A DNA stretch of 64,000 bases from assembly GCA_019914945.1 (NCBI GenBank), contig CM034100.1, positions 11,729,096-11,793,095 on the forward strand, written 5' to 3'. This DNA is from Typha latifolia (lineage: Eukaryota > Streptophyta > Magnoliopsida > Poales > Typhaceae). Made by a program: the position numbers and the translations under genes. Of this stretch, positions 23,908 through 33,789 are shown piece by piece (positions within the stretch are counted from its first letter, which is position 1; each line of letters opens with the position of its first letter). Under the pieces are notes generated by a model. That model saw only the letters and a list, made by a program, of their open reading frames with translations. It did not search any database and was not told where the DNA came from.

Positions 23908-24365
23908 ACACTGCGTTCACAAACGCGTTCGAACGCGGAATCTGCGTTTACACAGACAAAGAGCTGCGTTCACAAACGCGTTTGAACGCGGGTATTGCGT
24001 TCACACAGACAAAGAGTCGCGTTCATAAACGCGTTCGAATGCGGGTACTGTGTTCACACAGACAAAGAGTCGCGTTCACAAACACGTTCGAATGCGGGTA
24101 CTGTGTTCACACAGACAGAGAGCCGCGTTCACAAACGCGTTCGAACGCAGGTACTACATTCACACAGACAGAGAGTCGCGTTCACAAACACGTTCGAACG
24201 CGGATACTGCGTTCACACAGACCGAGAGCTGCGTTCACAAACGCGTTCGAACGCAACCTAAAGAATTCAAGATGTCGCGTTCGAACGCACTCGGGCCCGT
24301 TCGAACACACCTGAGTTTAAGTCATGCCGTTCGAACGCACCCGGGCCGCGTTCGAACGCACCAAC
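23908..24365 (+). promoter_or_regulatory. TTCGAACGC palindrome array, Copia-B 5' LTR
   Basis: This is a tandem array of about 53-bp units, each made of a GCGTTCAC half-site, the palindrome GCGTTCGAACGC and a GTTCACACAGAC-GAGAG spacer. It is followed by looser copies to 24365. The copy at 23924-23937 is a perfect 14-bp palindrome CGCGTTCGAACGCG. The array ends about 70 bp before the TATA box. Long open frames across it in all three frames arise only because stop codons are rare in the unit. Confidence 0.85.
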
Positions 24366-24431
24366 GAAGTTTGATAAAATTGGAGTTTCGTGAGTACGGA
24401 TAAGACTTGGATTTGGCTCTATCTTGGAGAT

Positions 24432-24442
24432 CATATATAAGG
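24432..24442 (+). promoter_or_regulatory. TATA box, Copia-B 5' LTR
   Basis: CATATATAAGG stands downstream of the palindrome array. The same box is at 29308-29318, 40802-40811 (last base changed) and 47387-47397 in the other Copia LTRs. Confidence 0.75.
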
Positions 24443-24906
24443 ATTGTGATGCCTTATCTTGAGGGTGGTTGAAGAAGCATTATTGAAGGAGACTTCTTGA
24501 GGCTACATCGGTTCTTCAACTAACAAGGATCCATTCATCTACAAAACTTAATCTTTCGTCTTAAGGGCTATCGAGACGAAAGATCAATCTCGAGGGTTAC
24601 TGAGATTGGACTTCAATCACGAGAAGCAGTGAATCATGGGTTCTAGCGAGCAAGACTGAGAGGAACAAAGTTGGTTGGATCGACGGGTTGTTTTGTGAGT
24701 CAGTCTTGTAACTGCTACTATACTAGTGATTGGTTTTGATCCGAGTTTGGATCCGTGGTTTTTTCCCGTTTGGGTTTTTCCACATTAAAATCTTGGCGTT
24801 CATCTCTGCTTTTGTTCCTAATATTTCTACAGACTTTTACTTAAGCGAACGAGTGATATCATTGCCTAGTATTTAGATAGATACTTGTGTCTAGGGTTTT
24901 TTCAAT

Positions 24907-24918
24907 TGGTATCAGAGC
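24907..24918 (+). promoter_or_regulatory. Copia-B primer-binding site (tRNA-iMet)
   Basis: TGGTATCAGAGC is complementary to the 3' end of initiator Met tRNA and is followed by AGG, as in other plant Copia elements. Confidence 0.94.
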
Positions 24919-24952
24919 AGGTTCTCTCACCTTTGAGAGAGATCAGATAGGC

Positions 24953-25978
24953 ATGGATTTTCATAGAGATGGACCATCATCTATTAGACCTCCTATCCTA
25001 GATGGATCAAATTATGGATATTGGAAAGCTAGGATGAGAGCTTACTTGAAGTCTATAGATGAACGAGTATGGTTTGCCGTTGTGAATGGTTGGAGTCCAC
25101 CAATGTACATGGTGGATGATAAACTTGCTGATAAACTGATAGAGTCATGGGATAGGTCAGACTATGAAAAAGTTGGATGGAATAGCAAGGCAATAAATGC
25201 AATTTTTAGTTGTGTTTCCTCGGAAGAATTTAGAAGAATCTCTACTTGTGAGATAGCAAAAGAAGCTTGGATGATCTTAGAAACTACTCACGAAGGAACT
25301 ATGGCTGTAAAACTTTCTAAACTTCAGAGGTTGACTACTAGTTTTGAAACTCTACGTATGGAGGAGAATGAGACATTTGATGAGCTTTATGCAAAGCTGA
25401 GTGATATAGTCAACTCTAGTTTCAACCTAGGAGAGAAAATTCCTGAAAACAGAATTGTCCGTAAGATCCTTAGGTCTCTTCTAGAGAGGTTTCAGGCGAA
25501 AGTTACAGCTATTGAGGAAAGTAAGGACATCGATTCTATGAAAGTTGAACAATTGGTAGGAAATCTACAAACATTTGAGTCCAGCCTTTCAAAACCGAGG
25601 AAGTCTAAAGGGATTGCCCTATCCACAGTTGAACAAAGTATAGAGGAGTCTGATGATGAAGGTGATTTAGATGTTGAGATGTTGGCCATGTTCGTCAAAA
25701 AGTTTAATAAATTCTTTCGGAAGCCAAACAAGTTGAATGCTGAAAAACTTGAGAAAAGTAAAGCATTTGTGAAAAAGAAGAATACTGCGAGTTCAAACAC
25801 AAGTGTGAGCAACAACGGTGTCAAACAAAAAAATAAAAATTCTGAGAATAAAGTTCGATGTTTTGAATGTTCTGGTTTTGGACACATAGCACAAGAATGC
25901 CCTAATCGCCTTAAGAAGAAGGGTAAAGCTATGAAAGTTACTTTGCAGATCTTTGGCATCAACGTCTTGGACATGTGA
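24953..25978 (+). CDS. Copia-B Gag, open frame with deletion-fused C-terminus
   Basis: The start is the first ATG after the primer site in the context GGCATGGATTTTCAT; an upstream in-frame ATG at 24887 lies inside the LTR and is not used as start. The 341-residue protein has the plant Copia gag N-terminal block (LDGSNYGYWKARM), a gag core (ILETTHEGTMAVKLSKLQRL, LPENRIVRKILRSL read as IPENRIV), an acidic segment, a Lys-rich segment and one zinc knuckle CFECSGFGHIAQEC (CX2CX4HX4C, all residues present). About 14 codons after the knuckle region the sequence jumps to GAG-pre-integrase in another frame and stops. It would bind RNA, but it lacks the coiled-coil and second knuckle that Copia-A retains. 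Confidence 0.85.
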   Translation: MDFHRDGPSSIRPPILDGSNYGYWKARMRAYLKSIDERVWFAVVNGWSPPMYMVDDKLADKLIESWDRSDYEKVGWNSKAINAIFSCVSSEEFRRISTCEIAKEAWMILETTHEGTMAVKLSKLQRLTTSFETLRMEENETFDELYAKLSDIVNSSFNLGEKIPENRIVRKILRSLLERFQAKVTAIEESKDIDSMKVEQLVGNLQTFESSLSKPRKSKGIALSTVEQSIEESDDEGDLDVEMLAMFVKKFNKFFRKPNKLNAEKLEKSKAFVKKKNTASSNTSVSNNGVKQKNKNSENKVRCFECSGFGHIAQECPNRLKKKGKAMKVTLQIFGINVLDM

Positions 25979-26925
25979 ATCACAAGGAATTATTTACTCT
26001 GTCCAAAATAGAAGTGGTAAGAGGAATACCTAAGATGAAAGAAATGTCAAAAAGAGTGTGAGGTTCGTGTCAAATTGGAAAACAAAGTAGGATGTCACAC
26101 AAGAAGGTAAATGCAGCTACCACCGACCGTGTGCTCCAATTAGTTCACATGGACTTGATGGGTCCAACAAAAATGGAAAGTCTTGGAGTTAAACGCTATA
26201 TATTCCTAATGGTCGATGATTACTCCAGATATACCTGGGTTGCCTTTCTACATGAGAAATCTGAAACCTTTGAAGTTTTTAAAATCACTATGCTTAAAAT
26301 TGCAGAATGAAAAATCTATTACCCTAGTTAGGATTCATTCTGATCATGGTAGAGAATTTGAAAATGAAAATTTTTCCATATTTTGCGATTCTCTTGGTAT
26401 TCAACATGAATTTTTAGCTCCTATAACTCCACAACAGAACGGGATTGTGGAAAAAAAGAACCGAGTTGTGCAGGAAATGGCTAGGGTTATGCTTCACGCT
26501 AAAAAGGTTCCTCAAAAGTTTTGGGCAGAGGCGGTCAATACAACAGTACATGTGATAAATCGTGTTTATCTAAGACCAGGTACAAAAATTACTGCATATG
26601 AAATCCGGAAAGGTAAGAAACCTAGTGTTAAATATTTTCGAGTTTTTGGTAGTAAATGCTATATCTTGCGTGATCGAGAATATTTGACTAAATTTGACAC
26701 TAGAAGTAACGAAGGCATCTTCTTAGGGTATTCGAATAATAGTAGAGCCTACAGAGTATTTAATCTTGACATTTCTACTATTATGAAATCTTCTAATGTT
26801 ATGATAGATGAATCCATTACTGATTTAATTGAAGCTACTCCTATTTCTGTTTCTGCAGATACATATGACGAAGAAATAGGAAAGGAGCTTGATCTGGAAA
26901 TTGAGAATTAGGACGAGGACAAAGT
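25945..26925 (+). pseudogene. Copia-B GAG-pre-integrase remnant and integrase, frameshifted
   Basis: After the deletion junction, sequence for WHQRLGHVNHKELF is readable in a second frame, then a stop near 26060 (at the position of a Cys codon) and the integrase core. Catalytic Asp in MDLMGPT and the second Asp in HSDHGREF are present, and the third residue, Glu, is in NGIVEKKNRV. A frameshift near 26300 separates the first Asp from the rest. The C-terminal GIFLGYSNNSRAYRVF block is intact. Confidence 0.87.
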
Positions 26926-26929
26926 TGAA

Positions 26930-28607
26930 ATGAACAAAGATGACTGCAACGTACCGGAACCATCTGCCAGAGTGAAATCAGATTATCCACTTTCACAAGT
27001 GATCGGAGACGTAAATGAACCAATTAAGACAAGACGACAAATCCAAAGTGAGGTATCATTTACTTGTTATACATCTTCTTTTGAACCTAAAAATGTGAAG
27101 AAAGCATTATTAGACGATTCTTGGGTTAATGCTATGCATGAGGAATTAGAGCAATTTTCTAGGAATGATGTTTGGTATTTAGTTCCTAGACCTAAGAATG
27201 TGAACGTCATTGGAACAAAATGGATTTACAAGAATAAAAGTGATGAACATGGCAATATAGTTCGAAATAAAGCTAGACTCGTAGCACAGGGATATACTCA
27301 GGTTGAGGGTATAGATTTTGATGAGACATTTGCTCCTGTTGCTAGATTAGAATCTATTCGTATACTGCTTGCTATTGCTTGTCACTTAAAATTTAAATTG
27401 TTTCAAATGGATGTGAAAAGTGCTTTCTTGAATGGTACTCTAAATGAAGATGTTTATGTGGAACAACCGAAAGGGTTCGAAGATTAAAAATTTCCTTCTC
27501 ATGTGTTTAAACTGAAAAATGCCCTCTACAGGCTAAAACAAGCTCCAAGAGCTTGGTATGAGAAGTTGACCACTTTTTTAGTGGATGCGGGGTTCACTCG
27601 AGGGGGAGTGGACAAGACATTGTTCATTAGACGGTCAAACAAGAGTTTAGTTGTGGCATAAATTTATGTGGATGACATTGTCTTCGGGGCAACAAGTCGA
27701 TCATTAGCTAAGGAGTTTGCAGATCTTATGCATAGTCATTTTGAGATGAGCATGATGGGTGAGTTGAAGTTCTTTTTGGGACTTCAAATTACTCTGTTGG
27801 AAAGAGGGATATTTATCGCTCAAACCAAATATGCTAAGGATCTTGTGACTAAATTCGGTTTAGAAAATACAAAACCAGCTAGAACTCCTATGAGTACAAC
27901 TACCAAACTAGGTAAAGATATTTCAGGAAAAAGTGTTGATCAGACACTATATAGGAGCATGATTGGTAGTCTTTTGTACTTAACTGCTAGTAGACCTGAC
28001 ATTGCATTTAGTGTCGGTGTGTGTGCTAGGTTTCAGTCTGAACCTAAGGAGACACATTTGTTTGCTGTGAAACGTATTATAAAATATGTCGGCGGCACAG
28101 TTGACTTTGGTATCTGGTTTACGTATGACTCGGGAGCTATCATATCTGGATACATGGATTCTGATTGGGCAGGTTCATGTGATGATAGAAAAAGTACCTC
28201 AGGTGGATGTTTTTATATTGGAAACAATCTGGTTGCTTGGCACAGTAAGAAACAAAACTCGATATCTTCATCTACTGCGGAGGCCGAGTAAATTGCAGCG
28301 GGAAGTTATTGTTCTCTGTTACTATGGATGAAATAGATGGTCAAAGATTACGGCATTGAATAAGATACTATGGTGCTTTATTGTGACAACATGAGTGCTA
28401 TTAATATTTCAAAAAATCCTGTTCAACACTCGCACAAAGCATATTGATATCCGACATCATTTTATACGCGAGTTAGCTGAAGACAAAATAATAGCACTAG
28501 AACATGTTGAGACGAAGAAACAATTGGGTGATCTATTTACAAAACCTTTGGATTTACAGAGATATGAGTATCTTTGTACTTCTTTAGGGATTTGTGCTTT
28601 GGATTGA
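26930..28607 (+). pseudogene. Copia-B reverse transcriptase-RNase H with nonsense codons
   Basis: RT starts near [16 protein letters not shown] and includes [47 protein letters not shown] and LKFFLGLQI. RNase H begins SDWAGSCDDRKSTSGG. Stops replace Gln at three conserved positions: after GFED (27485-27487), after VVA just before IYVDD (27659-27661) and after LLWMK (about 28333-28335). All three are also stops in Copia-C. Further damage is a stop in EAEYIA and a one-base loss near 28430. Catalytic residues themselves are present. Confidence 0.9.
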
Positions 28608-28800
28608 TTTTTTTTTGGTTTGGTTTGCGTGTTTCTTTTTTATTATTTCTTTTCTTTTAGTTTCTTTTTAGGTTTTCTTTACTCTAAACTTTTCCTTGGT
28701 TTTAGTTTCAAATTTGTCAAGAGTTTTTGCTATAAAAAAAAAAAATTTGATGCACTCCTAAATTCAATAATATACTCTTGACATATAAATATGATTTTTC
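28608..28800 (+). other. Copia-B 3' noncoding stub before deletion
   Basis: T-rich sequence after RNase H, alike in Copia-A and Copia-C, ends abruptly at about 28800, where LTR sequence begins 96 bp inside the LTR. Roughly 2.8 kb present in Copia-C (43,900s to 46,916) is missing here. Confidence 0.8.
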
Positions 28801-29780
28801 TGAAGAATTGCAAGATTATTGGAGAAAAGCTGTCGAGTTTACACCGCGTTCACAAAGGCGTTCGAACGCGGAATTTGCGTTCACACAGACAGAGAGCCGC
28901 GTTCACAAACGCGTTCGAATGCGGGTATTGCGTTCACATAGATAGAGAGTCACGTTCACAAATGTGTTCGTGGGTACTGCGTTCACACAGACAGAGAGCC
29001 GCGTTCACAAACACGTTCGAACGCGAGTACTACGTTCACACAGATAAAGAGTCGCATTCACAAATGCGTTCGAACGCGGGTATTGCGTTCACACAGATCG
29101 AGAGCTGCGTTCACAAACGCGTTCGAACGCAACCTGAAGAATTCAAGTTGTCGCGTTTGAACGCACTCGGGCCCGTTCGACCGCACCTGAGTTCAAGTCA
29201 TGTCGTTCGAACGCACCCGGGCCACCTTTGAACGCACCAACGAAGTTTGATAAAATTGGACTTTCGTGAGTATGGATAAGACTTGGATTTAGCTCTATCT
29301 TGGAGATCATATATAAGGATTGTGATGCCCTATCTTGAGGGTGGTTGAAGAAGCATTATTGAAGGAGACTTCTTGAGGCTACATCGGTTCTTCAACTAAC
29401 AAGGATCCACTCATCTACAAAACTTAATCTTTCGTCTTAAGGGCTATCTAGACAAAAGATCAATCTCGAGGGTTACTGAGACTGGGCTTCAATCACGAGA
29501 AGCAGTGAATCGTGGGTTCTAGCGAGCAAGACCGAGAGGAACAAAGTTGGTTGGATTGACGGGTTATTTTGTGAGTCAGTCTTGTAACTGCTACTATTCT
29601 AGTGATTGGTTTTAATCCGAGTTTGGATCCGTGGTGTTTTCCCGTTTGGGTTTTTCCACGTTAAAATCTTGGCGTTCATCTCTGTTTTCGTTCCTAATAT
29701 TTCTACGGACTTTTACTTAAGCGAACGAGTGATATCATTGCCTAGTATTTAGATACATACTTGTGTCTAGGGTTTTTTCA
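28801..29780 (+). repeat. Copia-B 3' LTR, first 96 bp deleted
   Basis: It matches the 5' LTR from position 23868 onward. It carries about five repeat units (28846-29245) against six or seven in the 5' LTR, so the array changed length after or during replication. TATA CATATATAAGG is at 29308-29318. The right end GGTTTTTTCA is followed by the TTTTG duplication. Confidence 0.93.
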
Positions 29781-29785
29781 TTTTG

Positions 29786-30121
29786 TAATTTGAATGTTGA
29801 ACAAATATCCAAGAATTCATCAACATGAGAGTATGGATTCTCATTTTCCTTACCATAAAAGGTAGGAAGCAATTGAAGGATGGCAGGTTTTAATTTAAAA
29901 TGAGTTGCATTAGTGTTAGGTAACACAATGCATTTTGAAGGTTGGGTTCTATTAGAGGCAAATCGCTCTTGTAAAGTTATGGTATCATCATGAACTGTTT
30001 GATGGTTTTCAGTCATTTCTTCCCTAGCAAGCCGACTTGAACTATCTCGAACCCAACCAATTTCTAAGTTTAAAAATAAAGGCTTCACAAACACAAATCT
30101 TATCAAGCAAATCATAGTCAA
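29786..30121 (-). pseudogene. Athila/Tat gag, N-terminal part
   Basis: The minus-strand open segment contains the conserved gag start area and the YGKENENPYSHVDEFLDICSTFK block that precedes the gag core. It is cut at 29786 by the TTTTG target site of Copia-B and resumes at 23771. Reading on into the LTR gives about 15 unrelated residues, which are not gag. Confidence 0.85.
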
Positions 30122-30867
30122 CAGTTTGTGTTTTTAAAATATAATATGAGAATAAGCAAATTTTTCTTTTTCAATTCTAATCTTGTAGAGAATCACTTCT
30201 CTCATAATTAGAGAGCTCCTACTCCCTTACAGAGTAAGGCCTACCAAAACACAACCAAGTAAGTTCCCAGGGATATTGGTGGGCGCTGGCCTCTTCAGAA
30301 TACCAATTCCCTTAGGCGCCTCAGTACGACTCTCCTTTTTGACAGAACTTACCTAGACATTGTAATTTGGAAGGTGCTCACTGGGCTTACCAAAAGATAA
30401 CTCTTTCCGAGAGGTTCCTATGAGCTATATTAAATCCTTTGGCCGACATCTACTTGATTTTAAGTTAGATGTTTGGCTTGGGTTTTAAAATGAAAGGGGA
30501 TGATTAACTTAAGTGTGCAAGGATGTGGTGATTAAATCCACTCCTTATCTTGGTGAGGTTTGTGCCCTTACTAAATATTTTATGCAAATATGAATGCACA
30601 CTAATAGGAGATTCGTGGGTAGGGTTAAGAAAATTCAAACCTTCCAATCGAGACAACCGGTTAGAAATTATTCCGTTGGGAGTAATTTTTAAGCAATTTT
30701 TTTTTCTTCAAGCACAATCCTCTGTCGTTCTTTGGTTTCTGTAGAATAATTCAAAACAAGAACAAAATTTGGAATTTTTTTAAAATTTTTTTCTAATTTT
30801 TTTAATATTTTTTTCAAACAACTAGTAGAAAAATTAATTTTAAATTTTCAAAACATTTTCAACACAA
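30122..30867 (-). other. Athila/Tat 5' leader
   Basis: This is noncoding sequence between the primer site and gag. It has long T/A runs near 30690-30850 and no supported frame, as expected for the long leader of this lineage. Confidence 0.65.
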
Positions 30868-30886
30868 GTCCCCGACAACGGGGCCA
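30868..30886 (-). promoter_or_regulatory. Athila/Tat primer-binding site (tRNA-Asp-like)
   Basis: The minus strand reads TGGCCCCGTTGTCGGGGAC, which differs at two positions from the tRNA-Asp-complementary site commonly used by Athila/Tat elements. It lies nine bases inside the 5' LTR end at 30896. Confidence 0.85.
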
Positions 30887-30895
30887 AAAACTTGT

Positions 30896-32037
30896 TGTGA
30901 CAAATTAAGTAACACTCGCAAGTGCACAAATCTATGGAGTAGATCGACAAGTAAGGTATCAATCCCATGAGGACTTGTTTGAAAACTTGAAGTGTTTAAA
31001 AATCTTAAAAATAATTTTAACCTAGTTGGAAAATGGGTTTAGGAGATTTATGGAGAAAGAAAACCTTCTTGCAAATTTCTTTTAATTAAGTATGAAAAAT
31101 AGGGTCTTGGAATCTACTTATAGATAACACATTTCTATTAGATAATATAAATCTCTTCTTTTTCTATGATTCACCAAGAAATCAATCACTAGTTGATCGG
31201 AAGATTATCTTTGAATGAACAATTTAATTTTCATAAAAATTATGTTCTTCCTTCATTTTTAGAAAATATGGAGTAAGAATTTTAAATCATTAGATGTATC
31301 CTTTTTAAGAAAAACAACTAATATCTAAATTCTAAACAACAAATTTAAAGTAGAAGAAACAAGAACCTATTTAGCAATTAAGAACACATAAGAGATTTAG
31401 AATAAAAAAAAAATGTTCTCAACAAGCTTCATCCTCAACCTTAAGAAAATTAGAAATTCATTTTAATAGTTAATAACACAACTTGAATAAAAATAAACAT
31501 GAGATTTAACACTAGAGAGTTGTAGAATACTTCTTCAAAAATAAAATCTAAATCCAAGAACAAGAGATTATGATAAAAGAAAATGAGAATATGAACTTTG
31601 CTAACTTACAAAGATTGAAATTTCTTCGAATGTGCTCTATTGTTGCCAATTGAATTGAAACATTTGCAAGTTTGAATGCTGAATTTTAAACTACAACTTC
31701 TCAAAAGAAAAACTTAACAGAAAATATACAAGAAAATATATTCTTCTCTAGCTCTCAACCCCTCTATTTATATACTTCTTGGAGCATGAAAATCCGCTCT
31801 AAATCGGCTGGAAATCTGCTGTGATTGTGTTTAAAATCTACTAAATATGTGCATGAAATTTGGTGAAAATTTGCATGAAATATGTTAGAAATCTGCCGCA
31901 TTAGGTAGGAAATTTGCTTGGCTAGAATTGCTGCTCAAATAGGAATTTAAAATTTATTTACTGCTGCAATTATTGCTAAAATTTTGCTTGAATTGGAGAT
32001 GAAAATCTGCTGCAGTAGCCGAAGATTTCTTACTATT
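30896..32037 (-). repeat. Athila/Tat 5' LTR, truncated
   Basis: It starts TGTGACAAATTAAG and follows the 3' LTR (16157 onward) closely for about 1.1 kb. It then diverges after about 31985 and ends near 32037 at a junction with chromovirus 1 RT sequence. The upstream (U3) part, about 1.7 kb, is lost, so the element has no complete promoter. Confidence 0.85.
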
Positions 32038-32174
32038 GGTATTCGTCAAAGAATACTAATAACATACCTTTACAATAGAGGCCGAAATATATCATTTATG
32101 AGGCCTTGAAAAGTAGCTAGAGCATTGGTGAGACCAAAAGGCATCAGTTAAGAAAAGACCCTAACTAAATGTAT
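32038..32174 (-). pseudogene. Scrap of chromovirus 1: RT piece joined to an LTR end
   Basis: 32040-32147 matches the RT palm region of copy R (9250-9365: FDD box through the following GFMNDIF-type segment, minus strand). It is followed at once by about 27 bases matching the end of the chromovirus 1 LTR (AACTAAATGTATCA). The two parts are about 2.5 kb apart in an intact copy, so this is a double-deletion remnant. Confidence 0.75.
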
Positions 32175-32883
32175 CATGCTAAGTGAATCTTGAGCCGTCT
32201 CAAGGTTTCATCTTGATCCGCATGTTCCAAGTCAAGCTCGGTCCGATCCGCCGCTGCGAGTCTTGATATGATTTTGGTGAGCTGGGTCAGTCTAGAAGAT
32301 GGGCTTTAGGCCAATTGATCCACTCAAAGGGTATTGGGCTGGGCTCAATATAGTTATCTACTCTATTTGCTTATTTACTTATTGCATTTGCTTTAGTTTA
32401 GTCCCATATTGGGTAATGGGCTAAGCCCACTTGTATTTCCCTTTTATAAATATGAGGACTGATGTTCACTTGAGGATCATGGATGAATTATTATGAAAAT
32501 TCTGACTTGAGCCCACTTCTTCCTCTTCTATTAATCTAGGACTTGACACATTATGGTTATATCCCTCTCCCCCATATTTGACAAGTCGTTCCTCTCTACC
32601 CTGAGCACCGACTCCCTTCTCCCTCATCTTCTCTGCCTTGCGCAGCACCCCGATCTAGCCCACACCATCTCATTCATCTCCTCCACGTCCTAAGGTCTTC
32701 CCCACGCTCATAGACCTTCCACCATCCATCGACGACCTCCATCCCATCGATTCGTAGGTTCCACCTTTCACGTCCATCTCACAACCATCTAACCTTTGGT
32801 CAATATTTTCACTATAACTCTTGATCGACTTGATTTCAATTTCGTTGGATTCCTGACTTCTAGGGGAACAAATACTAGAATAT
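32175..32883. other. Unassigned promoter-like stretch, possible LTR fragment
   Basis: No coding frame is supported. A GTCCCATATTGGG block, a GGGCTAAGCCCA palindrome and a TATA-like TTTTATAAATA (32442-32452) occur in that order, an arrangement often seen in plant LTR promoters. A pyrimidine-rich stretch follows at 32515-32730. It is probably part of an LTR from a fifth family, but no matching end pair or second copy is present here. Confidence 0.4.
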
Positions 32884-33772
32884 TGATGCGATTTGGACTT
32901 CATCGATGTCGTCTTGAGCATGGGTACACTTTAGGGTGTCTTTGTTTCATGTTTTAGTGTTTAATTCTTAAAAAATAAGTTTTTTGTATGTCGCATTCGA
33001 ACGCAGGTGGAGTGTGTTCGAACGCGGATGTGAACGCTTGCATCAGGTTCGCACATCCAGAGAGTGCGAATTGTGCGTTCGAACACGTCTGTGAACGCTT
33101 GCATTACGTTTGTAAATCCAAAGGTGTGTGAAAAATGTGCGTTCAAACGCGATCGGGCGCGTTCAAACGCGGTCTGCAAAAATGTACTATTTAGGGTTAT
33201 TTTTGAATTGTTTGTTTAGCCTTTAAAGGTATGGATGGCAACCATGGAGTCATTATTAATGAATTGAGTTTTTGCCCTGCCTCCTTCGTCTTCTTCTCTC
33301 CCGTTCTCTCGTTCCCTAGCGATGCCACTTCTAACCTCCCTCGATTGGCCAATCACCCTAGTCCCTTAGGGCGGCCCTCTCCTCCCCCTTCTTCCAATCT
33401 ATTCATAACTTGCCCTAATCCTTCCATCACCCATAACCCTTCCACCACCACTTACTCACTGGTGCCACCCCATTAACGCCAGTCCACCACCATCCACCAT
33501 CATCTAGGATCTCGTGCCTTCATCTACGGATCCTAATACAGAATACTCAACGTTTATCCACTAATCGGACGATATCTCGAGATCCCGATATCCGATTTGT
33601 CTAAAACTTGATTTGTTGGAAAGCTCTTTTCCGGGGCTACAACATATCAAAATCTCACATCGATCTGATGAAAGATATTTTGGGATCTCTTTCAAAAGTT
33701 CCGTGTCAAATCCTGTTCAGATCTGAAAATCGAAATATATCGAGCCTTCGTCAAAATGGGGAGATTGCATCA
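32884..33772 (+). repeat. Chromovirus 2 copy E 5' LTR
   Basis: It starts TGATGCGATTTGGAC and ends GATTGCATCA, 889 bp. A palindrome module is at 32992-33178 and the TATA-equivalent box TTTAAAGG lies at about 33220. The primer site is degraded to TAGTATCAGAG (33775-33785). Confidence 0.87.
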
Positions 33773-33789
33773 AGCTAGTATCAGAGCCA

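Larger units (their letters stand above)
23772..24904 (+). repeat. Copia-B 5' LTR
   Basis: The 1133-bp LTR is the longest Copia LTR here because it has six to seven copies of the roughly 53-bp repeat that carries the TTCGAACGC palindrome. A TATA box CATATATAAGG lies at 24432-24442. The primer site TGGTATCAGAGC is at 24907-24918, two bases after the LTR end. Confidence 0.94.
23772..29780 (+). mobile_element. Copia-B, Sirevirus-like element with perfect TTTTG duplication
   Basis: The element starts TGTTAGGTTTTT and ends GGTTTTTTCA. TTTTG is present at 23767-23771 and 29781-29785, so both outer ends are original. It has a full 5' LTR (1133 bp), an intact primer site, an open gag and a pol with stops. 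Two internal deletions are visible. One near 25945 joins the gag knuckle to GAG-pre-integrase and removes the gag C-terminus and protease. The other, ending at 28800, removes the 3' noncoding part, third ORF, purine tract and the first 96 bp of the 3' LTR. Because the purine tract is needed to make an integrable copy, the second deletion most likely came after insertion. Confidence 0.95.
16157..32037 (-). mobile_element. Athila/Tat-type Gypsy element, split by Copia-B
   Basis: This minus-strand element runs from a 5' LTR at the right (30896 to about 32037, truncated) through a tRNA-Asp-like primer site, leader, gag, protease, RT, RNase H and integrase to a purine tract and 3' LTR (16157-18982). 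RT (VFMDDFSVFG), protease (DLGASVNLLP) and gag (ARAWLNHL, WERFKDLQIKCPHH) are of Athila/Tat type. No env-like ORF is seen between integrase and the purine tract. It is inserted in RT of copy D; the left flank is TCCTG (16152-16156) and the right duplication is lost with the LTR end. Copia-B lies inside gag at 23772-29780. Confidence 0.9.

Noticed and set aside
23924..23937. Heat-shock element reading of the palindrome
   Set aside because: Heat-shock elements need TTC and GAA separated by two bases; here TTCGAA has no gap, so the spacing is wrong.
23908..24365. CRISPR-like regular repeat array
   Set aside because: Repeats of about 53 bp are contiguous with no unique spacers, and the context is a plant LTR.
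23982..24403. Long overlapping open frames in three frames over the Copia LTR (also 5227-5499, 28791-29231, 40395-40743, 47011-47348)
   Set aside because: They follow the stop-poor palindrome repeat units, are open in several frames at once and lie in U3 of LTRs. No protein family is suggested.
30122..30867. Possible small gene in the Athila/Tat leader (30550-30744)
   Set aside because: Short frame without motif in an A/T-rich leader, on the strand opposite to the element.
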